From an uncultured Colwellia sp. (lineage in GTDB: Bacteria > Pseudomonadota > Gammaproteobacteria > Enterobacterales > Alteromonadaceae), in the NCBI GenBank assembly GCA_913020705.1, contig CAJWBY010000111.1, positions 1 to 16,375 on the forward strand: a stretch of DNA of 16,375 nt. Reading direction: 5' to 3'. Shown one piece after another: positions 1-6,828 of the stretch. How positions within the stretch are numbered: the first letter of the stretch is position 1; each line of letters opens with the position of its first letter. The translations under genes and the position numbers were made by a program. The notes under the pieces were generated by a model that was not told the DNA's origin, did no database searches, and saw nothing but the letters and a program-made list of their open reading frames with translations.

Positions 1-333
1 GAAAATGGCTTAAAACAACTCACCAGTTTCAGTGGTAAAGCTGTAGAGTTTCACACAGGTTTATGTGTTTATGACAGTTCAACAGGAAAAAGCATCTCTT
101 TAGTCGAATTATTCACTGTACATTTCAAAGAATTATCAGAACAAGAAATTACAGCATATTTGAATACTGAAGAACCTTATAATTGTGCCGGAAGTTTTAA
201 AAGTGAAGGGTTAGGTATTTGCTTATTTGAAAAGCTCGTTGGTGATGATCCAAATACCTTAATCGGTTTACCCTTAATAAGATTAGTGAGTTTACTTAAA
301 CAACAAGGTTTAGATGTTTTACAGGAGCAGTAA
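1..333 (+). CDS. Maf/YceF-family nucleotide pyrophosphatase, 3' part only
   Basis: The reading frame is open from the first base to TAA at 331-333, giving 110 residues; the start lies outside the window. The C-terminal signature of the Maf/HAM1-like fold is clear: an AGSFKSEGLGI segment followed by DPNTLIGLPLIRL. In this family these residues complete the nucleotide pocket. The active-site acidic and basic residues nearer the N-terminus are not in view. Family members hydrolyse non-canonical or methylated nucleoside triphosphates to monophosphates in the cytoplasm. The YceF subgroup prefers 7-methyl-GTP, and the position next to a HAD gene, rluC and rne fits the gammaproteobacterial yceF locus, so that subgroup is likely but inferred. 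The gene converges on the HAD gene with a 97-bp gap that holds an inverted repeat. Confidence 0.9.
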   Translation, partial: ENGLKQLTSFSGKAVEFHTGLCVYDSSTGKSISLVELFTVHFKELSEQEITAYLNTEEPYNCAGSFKSEGLGICLFEKLVGDDPNTLIGLPLIRLVSLLKQQGLDVLQEQ

Positions 334-377
334 GCCTTAACAATGTTTGAATCATTACTTTTGCATAATTAGCGAGT

Positions 378-410
378 ACCGTTTTCATTTTATGAACAGA
401 TGAAAACGGT
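378..410. terminator. Inverted repeat between convergent genes, possible bidirectional terminator
   Basis: ACCGTTTTCAT (378-388) and ATGAAAACGGT (400-410) form a perfect 11-bp stem with an 11-nt loop. It sits between the stop codons of the convergent maf-like and HAD genes, where a shared terminator is expected. Neither side has a clear T-run after the stem, so intrinsic termination is uncertain. Confidence 0.4.
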
Positions 411-430
411 TAAAGCATGGTTTCTAGGTA

Positions 431-1096
431 TTAAAGTTTTACGGGTTTATTTAACAATAACATATACAATTCAGCTAGCGAGTCGACAATAGCTCTTGGT
501 TGATACTGTGATAGAACTTTATTGTCATGCACACCATGAGTAATCCCGATACTATCTAAACCTGCCCTTTGTGCCATTTCGAGATCATATGAAGTATCGC
601 CAATCATAACGGCTTCATGTTTTTCAATATTTAATTCTTTCAACAAGCTGTTTATCATATCTGGATCTGGTTTCGAAATACTTTCATCTGCACAACGAGA
701 AGCATGGAAAAAGTGTTCTGTATCTGAATCCTGCCAAACACGCTGTAAACCTGCTCTAGCTTTTCCGGTTGCTACTGCCAATAATTTATTTTCTTGTTTC
801 AGATTCACAAGCAATTCAAGTGCATGTTTAAATAACGGCGTGGGTGTAGTATTGACTGCGACATATTGATGCTTATATTGAGCAGTTAACAATTGCATCT
901 GTTCTTCATTGGCGTTTGGGAATAAAGTAAAAATAGCTTTAGGTAAGCTTAAGCCTATAATTTGTTTAGCTGTGTCATAACTAGGTAGTTCAAAGGATAA
1001 TGCGATTGCAGTTGCTTGCATTGAAAAAACAATGCGATCTACAGAATCCATCAATGTACCGTCCCAATCAAAAATCACCAATTTATAATTGTGCAT
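431..1096 (-). CDS. HAD-superfamily phosphatase (Gph-like, subfamily IA)
   Basis: The protein has 221 residues, a normal length for HAD-IA phosphatases. All four HAD motifs are visible: motif I FDWDGTL with nucleophile D10 and acid/base D12, motif II around T110 (AVATGK), motif III K142 (SKPDPD) and motif IV IGDTSYD with D167 and D171 for Mg2+. The stretch after motif I, about residues 16-90, is the helical cap that sets substrate choice. It is therefore a cytoplasmic Mg-dependent phosphatase or phosphoglycolate-type hydrolase; the substrate cannot be read from the sequence. A GAGAA-like ribosome site precedes ATG 1094-1096. It follows rluC on the same strand after a 118-bp gap with a hairpin, and this HAD-rluC pairing also occurs in other gammaproteobacteria such as Pseudomonas. 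Confidence 0.88.
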   Translation of the reverse strand: MHNYKLVIFDWDGTLMDSVDRIVFSMQATAIALSFELPSYDTAKQIIGLSLPKAIFTLFPNANEEQMQLLTAQYKHQYVAVNTTPTPLFKHALELLVNLKQENKLLAVATGKARAGLQRVWQDSDTEHFFHASRCADESISKPDPDMINSLLKELNIEKHEAVMIGDTSYDLEMAQRAGLDSIGITHGVHDNKVLSQYQPRAIVDSLAELYMLLLNKPVKL

Positions 1097-1172
1097 ATTT
1101 TCTCATTATTTAATTTATTGATTATTGTCTTATTTACTGCATAAAATTTTAGGTTCAATATGAAAAGTAGCA

Positions 1173-1204
1173 ACCTGATACTGAAATTGATTTCAGCATC
1201 AGGT
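1173..1204 (-). terminator. Hairpin at the 3' end of rluC
   Basis: ACCTGAT (1173-1179) with ATCAGGT (1198-1204), and CTGAAA (1181-1186) with TTTCAG (1191-1196), build a 13-bp stem with one A/C mismatch and a 4-nt loop, only 11 bp beyond the rluC stop. On the minus strand no long T-run follows, so it may be a weak terminator or an mRNA-end stabiliser between rluC and the HAD gene. Confidence 0.5.
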
Positions 1205-1214
1205 ATGAAGGAGG

Positions 1215-2162
1215 TTACTTTAACTTGGTAAGTAGATTTTGTAATGAATGCTCTAAAGGTGCTTCTATTTTGATCCGTTCATCCGTACTTGGATGCGTAA
1301 ACTCAATACTAGCCGCATGTAAAAACAAACGTTTAAGACCTAGTTTTTTCATATCCTCATCAAAGTTTTCATAACCATATTTTGAATCACAAGCGATTGG
1401 GTGACCTTTAATTTGACAATGAACACGAATTTGGTGTGTACGACCTGTTACAGGGAAAGCACGAATCAATGTCGCATTTTCAAAGTTTTTAAGTACTTTG
1501 AAGCGTGTTTCTGATTCTTTACCATTAACATTATCAACAACAACAACACGTTCACCCGATTTTAAATCATTCTTTTTTAAGCCTTCAGTCACACGTGTTA
1601 ATTTAGTTGACCATTGTCCTTTTACCAAAGCATGATAAAATTTCTGAACCGTTTTATTACGTAATTGCTCGTGTAAATGTCGTAAAGCCGAACGTTTTTT
1701 AGCAATGACCAAACACCCAGAAGTATCTCTATCAAGTCTATGAACAAGTTCAAGCATTCTGGCATCAGGACGTAAAGCTCTAATGGCTTCAATCAAACCA
1801 AAACTTAAACCACTACCGCCATGTACAGCCATACCAGAAGGTTTGTTAATAACAATTAAACGATCATCTTCGAATAATATTTGCTTTTCTAAATTAGCCA
1901 CAATATTTAATTTAGTTGAAACTTCATTTGTATTTTCAGAAATACGAATGGGGGCTACACGAATTATATCCTCATCTTGAATTTTATATTCTGGTTTGGT
2001 CCGTTTTTTATTAGCCCTAATCTCGCCTTTTCTTAACAGGCGATAAATCATACTTTTAGGAACACCTTTTAAGGTTTTTAATAAAAAGTTATCTATTCTT
2101 TGACCAGCGTCTTCGCTATCGATTGTATAAAATCGAACTTGGGGTTTTGTATTTTCATTCAT
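1215..2162 (-). CDS. rluC: 23S rRNA pseudouridine synthase RluC
   Basis: The protein has 315 residues. It carries an N-terminal S4 RNA-binding domain (about 19-80, including DNFLLKTLKGVPKSMIYRLL) and a RluA-family catalytic domain (about 93-305). The catalytic aspartate lies in HRLDRDTSG and is D144, the same number as in E. coli RluC. The RTHQIRVH motif near residue 240 is also typical. RluC isomerises U955, U2504 and U2580 (E. coli numbering) of 23S rRNA to pseudouridine; that specificity is taken from the family and the genomic position. It is divergent from rne, as in E. coli, across a 616-bp intergenic region. The ATG at 2160-2162 has only a weak ribosome site upstream, but the start agrees with the family. 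Confidence 0.95.
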   Translation of the reverse strand: MNENTKPQVRFYTIDSEDAGQRIDNFLLKTLKGVPKSMIYRLLRKGEIRANKKRTKPEYKIQDEDIIRVAPIRISENTNEVSTKLNIVANLEKQILFEDDRLIVINKPSGMAVHGGSGLSFGLIEAIRALRPDARMLELVHRLDRDTSGCLVIAKKRSALRHLHEQLRNKTVQKFYHALVKGQWSTKLTRVTEGLKKNDLKSGERVVVVDNVNGKESETRFKVLKNFENATLIRAFPVTGRTHQIRVHCQIKGHPIACDSKYGYENFDEDMKKLGLKRLFLHAASIEFTHPSTDERIKIEAPLEHSLQNLLTKLK

Positions 2163-2218
2163 AAAAGTGAGTTTAACATATTTATTTTGATATTAGAGTA
2201 ATTAACTCATCGATTTAA

Positions 2219-2248
2219 TTGCCTTTTACATCATTTAAGTGGGATAAT
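2219..2248 (+). promoter_or_regulatory. Candidate sigma70 promoter for rne
   Basis: TTGCCT (2219-2224) and GATAAT (2243-2248) are separated by 18 bp and match the -35 and -10 consensus well. Transcription would begin near 2255 and give an rne leader of about 520 nt, longer than the 361 nt of E. coli. Other starts in the AT-rich region cannot be excluded. Confidence 0.45.
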
Positions 2249-2254
2249 CTCGCT

Positions 2255-2778
2255 GTTATTGTTTATATAAGACAATAAGGTAAAAAATAGAAGCTTTTAG
2301 CGAAACGTAAGAGGCAAAAATGCGGCCACATTAATGTGCATTATCTCGATAAATTATTATCGCCGACACATTAACAGAACGGCCTATTGCAAATAGTTGA
2401 CCTGAATAACAAGTCAAAAAATAGCATAAACATTTAGCCCAGCGCAACGAAAGCTATTTTGTAATGATATAAACCAAATTAGATAAGTTTCCATCGAGCA
2501 ACAACCAGAAAAGTAAGCCAGAACGCCGAAATTCAAACTGCTCAACAAATATCAATTTGATAATATCGAGCACAGCACAATTTGCTGAGCGCATGAAGAA
2601 ACAATTTTTCTTGGGTGTAAATCACCTGAGAGTATAATCAGATTAAATAACAGCTTACAGCGCAATATGGCGCTGTAATTTGACACCCGAGAGGCTGACA
2701 TATTGCTGTTACCATAGCGATAAATTGCTTTGTGTTCGAAGCTTGTAGTGTTGTGACTAAAAATGAGTCACTAAAACT
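2255..2778 (+). promoter_or_regulatory. Structured rne 5' leader, probable autoregulatory region
   Basis: The 524 bp before rne contain no convincing gene but several inverted repeats in a row. TTATTGT/ACAATAA pair at 2256-2278. A long hairpin at 2331-2374 has outer arms TTAATGTG/CACATTAA and inner arms CGATAA/TTATCG, and GGCC boxes at 2324-2327 and 2381-2384 flank it. AAAATAGC/GCTATTTT pair at 2418-2425 and 2453-2460. GCTCAaCAAAT/ATTTGcTGAGC pair at 2540-2590 with one mismatch. GGGTGT/ACACCC (2613-2618, 2683-2688) enclose the perfect 9-bp hairpin TTACAGCGC/GCGCTGTAA (2655-2678). In E. coli, RNase E binds hairpins in its own leader and shortens the life of its mRNA (Rfam rne5). Position and structure support the same role here; I could not align individual hairpins with the E. 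coli ones. Confidence 0.55.
2753..2771 (+). promoter_or_regulatory. Hairpin next to the rne start codon
   Basis: GTGACT (2753-2758) and AGTCAC (2766-2771) form a perfect 6-bp stem ending 7 nt before the rne ATG. It covers the only purine-rich stretch, GAGT, that could serve as a ribosome site. A four-codon ATG-AGT-CAC-TAA frame (2763-2774) lies in it, without its own ribosome site. Confidence 0.4.
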
Positions 2779-5712
2779 ATGAAACGTATGTTAATTAACG
2801 CTACACAATCAGAAGAATTACGTGTAGCACTGGTCGATGGCCAACAACTTTATGATTTAGATATCGAAAGTCCAGGTCACGAACAAAAGAAATCAAATAT
2901 TTATAAAGCAAAAATCACGCGTATAGAGCCATCTCTAGAAGCAGCTTTTGTTGACTATGGCGCAGAACGTCATGGTTTCCTTCCTATGAAAGAAATCGCT
3001 CGCGAGTACTTTCCTAAAGGTTACACCTTTCAAGGTCGTCCAAGCATTAAAGATGTCTTGAGAGAAGGCCAAGAAGTTATTGTTCAAATTGATAAAGAAG
3101 AACGTGGCCAAAAAGGCGCAGCGTTAACAACTTTTATCAGTTTAGCAGGCAGCTATTTAGTATTAATGCCAAATAATCCTCGTGCTGGCGGTATTTCTCG
3201 TCGTATTGAAGGTGATGAGCGTACCGACTTAAAGACCTCTTTAAACAAATTGGAATTACCTAAAGGAATGGGCTTAATTGTTCGTACCGCTGGCGTAGGT
3301 AAAGACTATGAAGAACTAAACTGGGACTTAAATGTTCTATTACACCACTGGAAAGCCATTTCAGAAGCCGCTGAAACTAAACCGGCTCCATTCTTAATAC
3401 ACCAAGAAACTAACGTTATTTTACGTGCTATTCGTGATTATTTACGTCGTGATATTGGTGAAGTATTAATAGATCGCCCTAAAACATTCGAAAGTGTTAA
3501 AAAGCATATTGAAGTCGTTCGCCCAGATTTTTTAAATAAAATAAAACTGTATACGAATGACGTACCTTTATTTACGCATTACCAAATTGAAACACAAATA
3601 GAATCAGCGTTTCAACGTGAAGTTAGACTTCCTTCAGGTGGTTCAATTGTCATTGACCCTACTGAAGCAATGACCTCTATTGATGTTAACTCTGCCCGCG
3701 CAACTAAAGGCAGTGACATTGAAGAAACAGCATTTAATACCAACCTTGAAGCAGCAGAAGAAGTTGCTCGTCAATTACGTTTACGTGACTTGGGTGGTTT
3801 AGTGGTTATCGATTTCATTGATATGACGCCTGTACGTCATCAACGTGAAGTAGAAAATCGCATGCGTGATGCAGTAAAACAAGACAGAGCTCGTATACAA
3901 CTAGGACGTATTTCACGTTTTGGTTTATTAGAAATGTCGCGTCAACGTTTACGTCCTTCTATTGGTGAAACTAGTCAAGGCGTTTGTCCTCGTTGTAACG
4001 GTACCGGACATGTACGAAGTGTTGAGTCCTTAGCATTATCTATTTTACGTTTAATGGAAGAAGAAGCCATTAAAGAAAATACTCAACATGTTCAAGCTCA
4101 AGTGCCTGTACCTGTAGCGACTTACCTCTTAAATGAGAAGCGTCGTTCAGTATTTCATATTGAAAAACACCATAACGTAAACATTCTTATTATTCCTAAC
4201 CCTCATATGGATACACCACAATATGAAGTGCTTAGAGTAAGAACAGACGAAAGTGTTGAAGAAGCCAGTTACGAAAAAACAATTACAGAAGCTTCAGTTG
4301 AAGAAGCTGTAATGCCAAAGTATGACAAGCAAGCTTCTAGAAAGGATGAACCTGCGTTACAAGGTATGTCTTCTCCGACACAAGCTGCACCTACAACGGC
4401 TAATGAACCTTCTGCCCCTGTAATTATTGAAAATAAATCTGCAGGATTATTTGATGGTTTAATAAAATGGGCTAAGACACTATTTGCTGCTGAAGAAGTA
4501 GCACCTAAAGTTGTTGAACCCGTTAAAAAACATGTAAATAATGGTGAACGTCGTCCACAACGTGGCCGTCAAGGGCAACGTCGTAACAATCGTAACGATA
4601 ACAGAAACACAAATCGTAACGACAAACGTAATGAAGTTAAAAATGAAGATCGCAATGATGTTAAAGTTAACATTAATGACAATCAAGATAACAAGCAAAA
4701 CAAACAGCCTCGTAAGTCGCCAGTAGAGCGTAATACAAAGCCTAAAGAAGAGAAAGTTACTGTTCGACGTCAACGTCGTAACAATCGTAAAAAAGTACGT
4801 ATCACCGATGAAAACGCTCCCGTTGTAAACAATACAACGTTAAGTCAAACATCGGCACCAGAAGGCGGTAAAGAAGTTACTGTTGACGAGTCTGTTAATG
4901 TAAGTGCTCAAAACACACAACTGAATGCAAAGCAGTCAGAGCAAAGTGATAATAAAGCAAATGATGAACAACGCCCTAGAAATCGTCGTTCACCAAGACA
5001 TCTTCGTTCTAATGGTCAGCGTCGCCGTCCAGCTTCAGATAACACTGCATCTGAACTTCCGGCTGTAGAAACAGGAACTGAAATAAGCGAAGATCCAGTA
5101 GAGTCTAGGTATCCTGAGACATCTGTTGTTGAAGCTCCTGTTGTTGAAACGCCTGTTGTTGAAACACCTGTTGTTGAAACGCCTGTTGTTGAAACACCTG
5201 TTGTTGAAACGCCTGCTGTTGAAGCACCTGTTGTTGAAGCACCTGCTGTTGAAGCACCTGTTGTTGAAACACCTGTTGCTGAAACGCCTGTTGTTGAAGC
5301 CCCTGTTGTTGAAACACCTATTGTTGAAACACCTGTTGTTGAAACACCTGTTGTTGAAGCGCCTGTTGTTGAAACACCTGTTGTTGAAACACCTGTTGTT
5401 GAAGTGCCTTCAACAGAAGTTCAACCGGACTTACCTTTTGATGAACCTCAAGCTGCTGAAAAGCCCAAACGTTTGATATCAAGAAAACCAAGCCCGAAAA
5501 TCACCTCTAAAGCAGGTAAAGTTTCGAGTAAAGGTAGTAAGCCAGGTAAATCATCTTCACCGATGACTAAAACAGAAACTATTACGATGATAAATGATAT
5601 CCCTACTGATTTCGTAGCAAAAGAAAATCGTATGGAACATGCTTCATCTGGTAAAATGGCAACCGTTTCTCACGCAATGAGTCGAAGCAGTGCAGGACCA
5701 ACTAAGCCGTAA
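2779..5712 (+). CDS. rne: Ribonuclease E
   Basis: The protein has 977 residues; E. coli RNase E has 1061. Residues 1 to about 510 follow the E. coli catalytic half almost residue by residue: S1 domain (about 35-125), 5'-sensor/RNase H-like parts and DNase I-like site. The metal-binding aspartates are D302 ([10 protein letters not shown]) and D345 ([13 protein letters not shown]). Zn-link cysteines are C403 and C406 in CPRCNGTG. Numbers are one lower than in E. coli because of a one-residue deletion near 250. The C-terminal half is the disordered degradosome scaffold. It has an amphipathic membrane-anchor-like helix [17 protein letters not shown] (556-572), Arg/Asn-rich RNA-binding stretches (about 589-620), a region like the E. 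coli RhlB site (about 660-680), an AR2-like segment [13 protein letters not shown] (736-750), 19 V-V-E-x-P pentads (783-877), and a PNPase-binding-like tail (about 955-977). No E. coli-type enolase site is visible. It makes single-stranded cuts in mRNA and rRNA/tRNA precursors at the inner membrane. Confidence 0.98.
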   Translation: MKRMLINATQSEELRVALVDGQQLYDLDIESPGHEQKKSNIYKAKITRIEPSLEAAFVDYGAERHGFLPMKEIAREYFPKGYTFQGRPSIKDVLREGQEVIVQIDKEERGQKGAALTTFISLAGSYLVLMPNNPRAGGISRRIEGDERTDLKTSLNKLELPKGMGLIVRTAGVGKDYEELNWDLNVLLHHWKAISEAAETKPAPFLIHQETNVILRAIRDYLRRDIGEVLIDRPKTFESVKKHIEVVRPDFLNKIKLYTNDVPLFTHYQIETQIESAFQREVRLPSGGSIVIDPTEAMTSIDVNSARATKGSDIEETAFNTNLEAAEEVARQLRLRDLGGLVVIDFIDMTPVRHQREVENRMRDAVKQDRARIQLGRISRFGLLEMSRQRLRPSIGETSQGVCPRCNGTGHVRSVESLALSILRLMEEEAIKENTQHVQAQVPVPVATYLLNEKRRSVFHIEKHHNVNILIIPNPHMDTPQYEVLRVRTDESVEEASYEKTITEASVEEAVMPKYDKQASRKDEPALQGMSSPTQAAPTTANEPSAPVIIENKSAGLFDGLIKWAKTLFAAEEVAPKVVEPVKKHVNNGERRPQRGRQGQRRNNRNDNRNTNRNDKRNEVKNEDRNDVKVNINDNQDNKQNKQPRKSPVERNTKPKEEKVTVRRQRRNNRKKVRITDENAPVVNNTTLSQTSAPEGGKEVTVDESVNVSAQNTQLNAKQSEQSDNKANDEQRPRNRRSPRHLRSNGQRRRPASDNTASELPAVETGTEISEDPVESRYPETSVVEAPVVETPVVETPVVETPVVETPVVETPAVEAPVVEAPAVEAPVVETPVAETPVVEAPVVETPIVETPVVETPVVEAPVVETPVVETPVVEVPSTEVQPDLPFDEPQAAEKPKRLISRKPSPKITSKAGKVSSKGSKPGKSSSPMTKTETITMINDIPTDFVAKENRMEHASSGKMATVSHAMSRSSAGPTKP
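5125..5409 (+). repeat. 19 tandem 15-bp units encoding V-V-E-(T/A)-P in rne
   Basis: The 285 bp are 19 in-frame copies of a 15-bp unit close to GTTGTTGAAACACCT, encoding residues 783-877. Units differ mainly at the codon for Thr/Ala and at occasional Val to Ala or Ile changes; the last reads VVEVP. The array sits in the disordered scaffold between the AR2-like segment and the PNPase-binding-like tail, so it acts as an acidic, proline-broken spacer. Because units are multiples of three and near-identical, copy number can change by slippage without breaking the frame. Confidence 0.95.
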
Positions 5713-5758
5713 ATATTATTTTAACAATATGAACATTTAGTAAATAAAAGTTTAAACT

Positions 5759-5787
5759 AAAAAAGCCAGTCTCTTGACTGGCTTTTT
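5759..5787 (+). terminator. Intrinsic terminator of rne, probably bidirectional
   Basis: GCCAGTC (5765-5771) and GACTGGC (5776-5782) form a perfect 7-bp GC-rich stem with loop TCTT, followed by five T and preceded by six A. The T-run serves rne, 47 bp upstream. The A-run becomes a T-run on the minus strand and could end transcription of the convergent secreted-protein gene. Confidence 0.92.
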
Positions 5788-5870
5788 CAATTCTATTAAA
5801 TATAGGGTTCCCACGCTAGGTTATACCGAGTCAACTAAGTTGCTATTCACTTTTATAGATTAACATTATC

Positions 5871-6512
5871 CTATCTTTTTACGTCAAGTACCTGTTGTAT
5901 TGCATTTAACTCATCAGCAGTAAAGTCAGTTCGCCTTATCATGCTAATAATACTCTCTGCGGTCATATTTCCTTGATGAACAATTTGCAAGTTTCTTAGA
6001 TTAGAGGGCTTCACTGATGTGTGAAGCATTTGCTTAACAACCTTTTGAACAACTCTGTTTTCAGAATTACTATCATCAATTTTCATAACGATAACTCTAT
6101 TTTCACCCGTCGCTTCAATGTTATGATTTACTTCATTCTCACCTTTAGAAAACCAATGTAATTCTTGGTTAATATCACCTTCCACACCAATGTCTATCTC
6201 AAGATTATCATGGTGAATATTTTTGCTTATTAAACTTTCGATAAGTTTGTCACGAATATCCTCAGGGACATCAACAAGGAGTTCTCTCAGTTCTTCTGGA
6301 TTATTCATCACTGATGGAGAAGCATCAACCGTTGTAATTTTTCCATCAACACTTACAAAAACATTCATTTTATCATTTTTATTATCAACAACTTTTATTT
6401 TAATTTCTTCATGTAATGTATTATCAGTCGTCATTGTTATTGCTGAAGCACTACTTGCTGCTCCTAACAATGAGAGTGTTAACGCTATTGCAGTTTTATT
6501 GAATAATTTCAT
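5871..6512 (-). CDS. Secreted (periplasmic) protein of unknown function, likely sigma54-dependent
   Basis: The protein has 213 residues and I do not recognise its family. The N-terminus is a classic Sec signal peptide: K-rich start MKLFNKT, hydrophobic core IALTLSLLGAA, and an A-S-A cleavage site near residue 24. The mature part of about 189 residues is charged and polar, with no further membrane segment. A beta-like first part (KIKVVDN, VFVSVDGKITTVD) is followed by a helical acidic segment (PEELRELLVDVPEDIRDKLIESL), a His/Asn-containing middle (NIHHDN, HWFSKGENEVNHN) and a helical C-terminus. There is no Cys in the mature protein and no lipobox. The AGGGA ribosome site is well placed before ATG 6510-6512. 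It is divergent from a sensor kinase and sigma54 activator gene pair, with a sigma54 promoter about 70 bp upstream of its start. This suggests it is the output, or an accessory sensor, of that system, as ZraP is for ZraSR; that is inference. Confidence 0.85.
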   Translation of the reverse strand: MKLFNKTAIALTLSLLGAASSASAITMTTDNTLHEEIKIKVVDNKNDKMNVFVSVDGKITTVDASPSVMNNPEELRELLVDVPEDIRDKLIESLISKNIHHDNLEIDIGVEGDINQELHWFSKGENEVNHNIEATGENRVIVMKIDDSNSENRVVQKVVKQMLHTSVKPSNLRNLQIVHQGNMTAESIISMIRRTDFTADELNAIQQVLDVKR

Positions 6513-6579
6513 TCTTGTTCCCTATCAGTTTTATCTAAATGTACGTTAAGTGCTTTACTTCACGCTCTTCCCATCACAT

Positions 6580-6596
6580 TGCGATTTTTGTACCAA
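6580..6596 (-). promoter_or_regulatory. Sigma54 (RpoN) -24/-12 promoter for the secreted-protein gene
   Basis: Read on the minus strand the sequence is TTGGTACAAAAATCGCA, against the consensus TTGGCACNNNNNTTGCA. The essential GG (6594-6593) and GC (6582-6581) are present with exactly 10 nt between them, and there are only two departures in the conserved blocks. Transcription would start near 6569 and give a leader of about 57 nt before the secreted-protein ATG. The neighbouring gene encodes a sigma54 activator, which strengthens the call. Confidence 0.7.
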
Positions 6597-6663
6597 TAAA
6601 TAAAACATATATAAAACAAATAAATACTTAATTATGTAAACAGTTTTTATTGATTACTCCCCC

Positions 6664-6720
6664 ATATAAGGACTTAAATATCCCTATATCAGGACTTTAT
6701 TTACCAAAAGGAATTAAATA
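6664..6720. promoter_or_regulatory. Candidate enhancer (activator binding sites) for the NtrC-type regulator
   Basis: ATATAAGGA (6664-6672) and TCCCTATAT (6681-6689) form a 9-bp dyad with one mismatch and an 8-bp spacer. A third half-site, ATATCAGGA, follows at 6686-6694. GGA-c/a-TT-rich direct repeats begin at 6670, 6692 and 6710. The dyad centre lies about 107 bp upstream of the predicted sigma54 start, the usual distance for NtrC-family enhancers. The sites are also about 150 bp upstream of the kinase gene, so they could serve both directions. Confidence 0.5.
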
Positions 6721-6721
6721 T

Positions 6722-6791
6722 TTGACATTTATTTATAAGATTATGTTTTATCAAGTATTTATATTTTTAGTCAATTGGCATTATACTTGAT
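6722..6791 (+). promoter_or_regulatory. Candidate promoter signals for the kinase-regulator operon
   Basis: Two weak options exist. TTGACA at 6722-6727 is a perfect sigma70 -35, but the best -10 at 18-bp spacing is only TTTTAT (6746-6751). TTGGCATTATACTTGAT at 6775-6791 has a good sigma54 -24 box, but GA replaces the essential GC at -12. Neither alone is convincing; sigma70 expression of the regulator is the simpler option. Confidence 0.3.
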
Positions 6792-6828
6792 TGTAACCAT
6801 ACTATTATTTACTAAACGATGGACCACG

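Noticed and set aside
2320..2334. Four-codon frame after GAGG in the rne leader as a coding gene
   Set aside because: It is too short to call a gene and lies in the arm of a hairpin; mentioned only as a possible leader signal.
4480..4773. Antisense frame of 97 codons inside rne
   Set aside because: It is a shadow of the Arg/Asn-rich scaffold region, hydrophobic by reverse complement, without a ribosome site or support.
5105..5476. Long open frames on both strands through the rne repeat (Leu/Lys-rich on +, Phe/Gln-rich on -)
   Set aside because: They are out-of-frame readings of the 15-bp tandem repeat inside rne, which keeps all frames open; they have no ribosome site and only low-complexity products.
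6775..6828. TTG start at 6775 giving an 18-residue longer kinase
   Set aside because: ATG 6829 has a better ribosome site and a normal first membrane helix; the extension adds a second hydrophobic stretch and overlaps promoter-like sequence.
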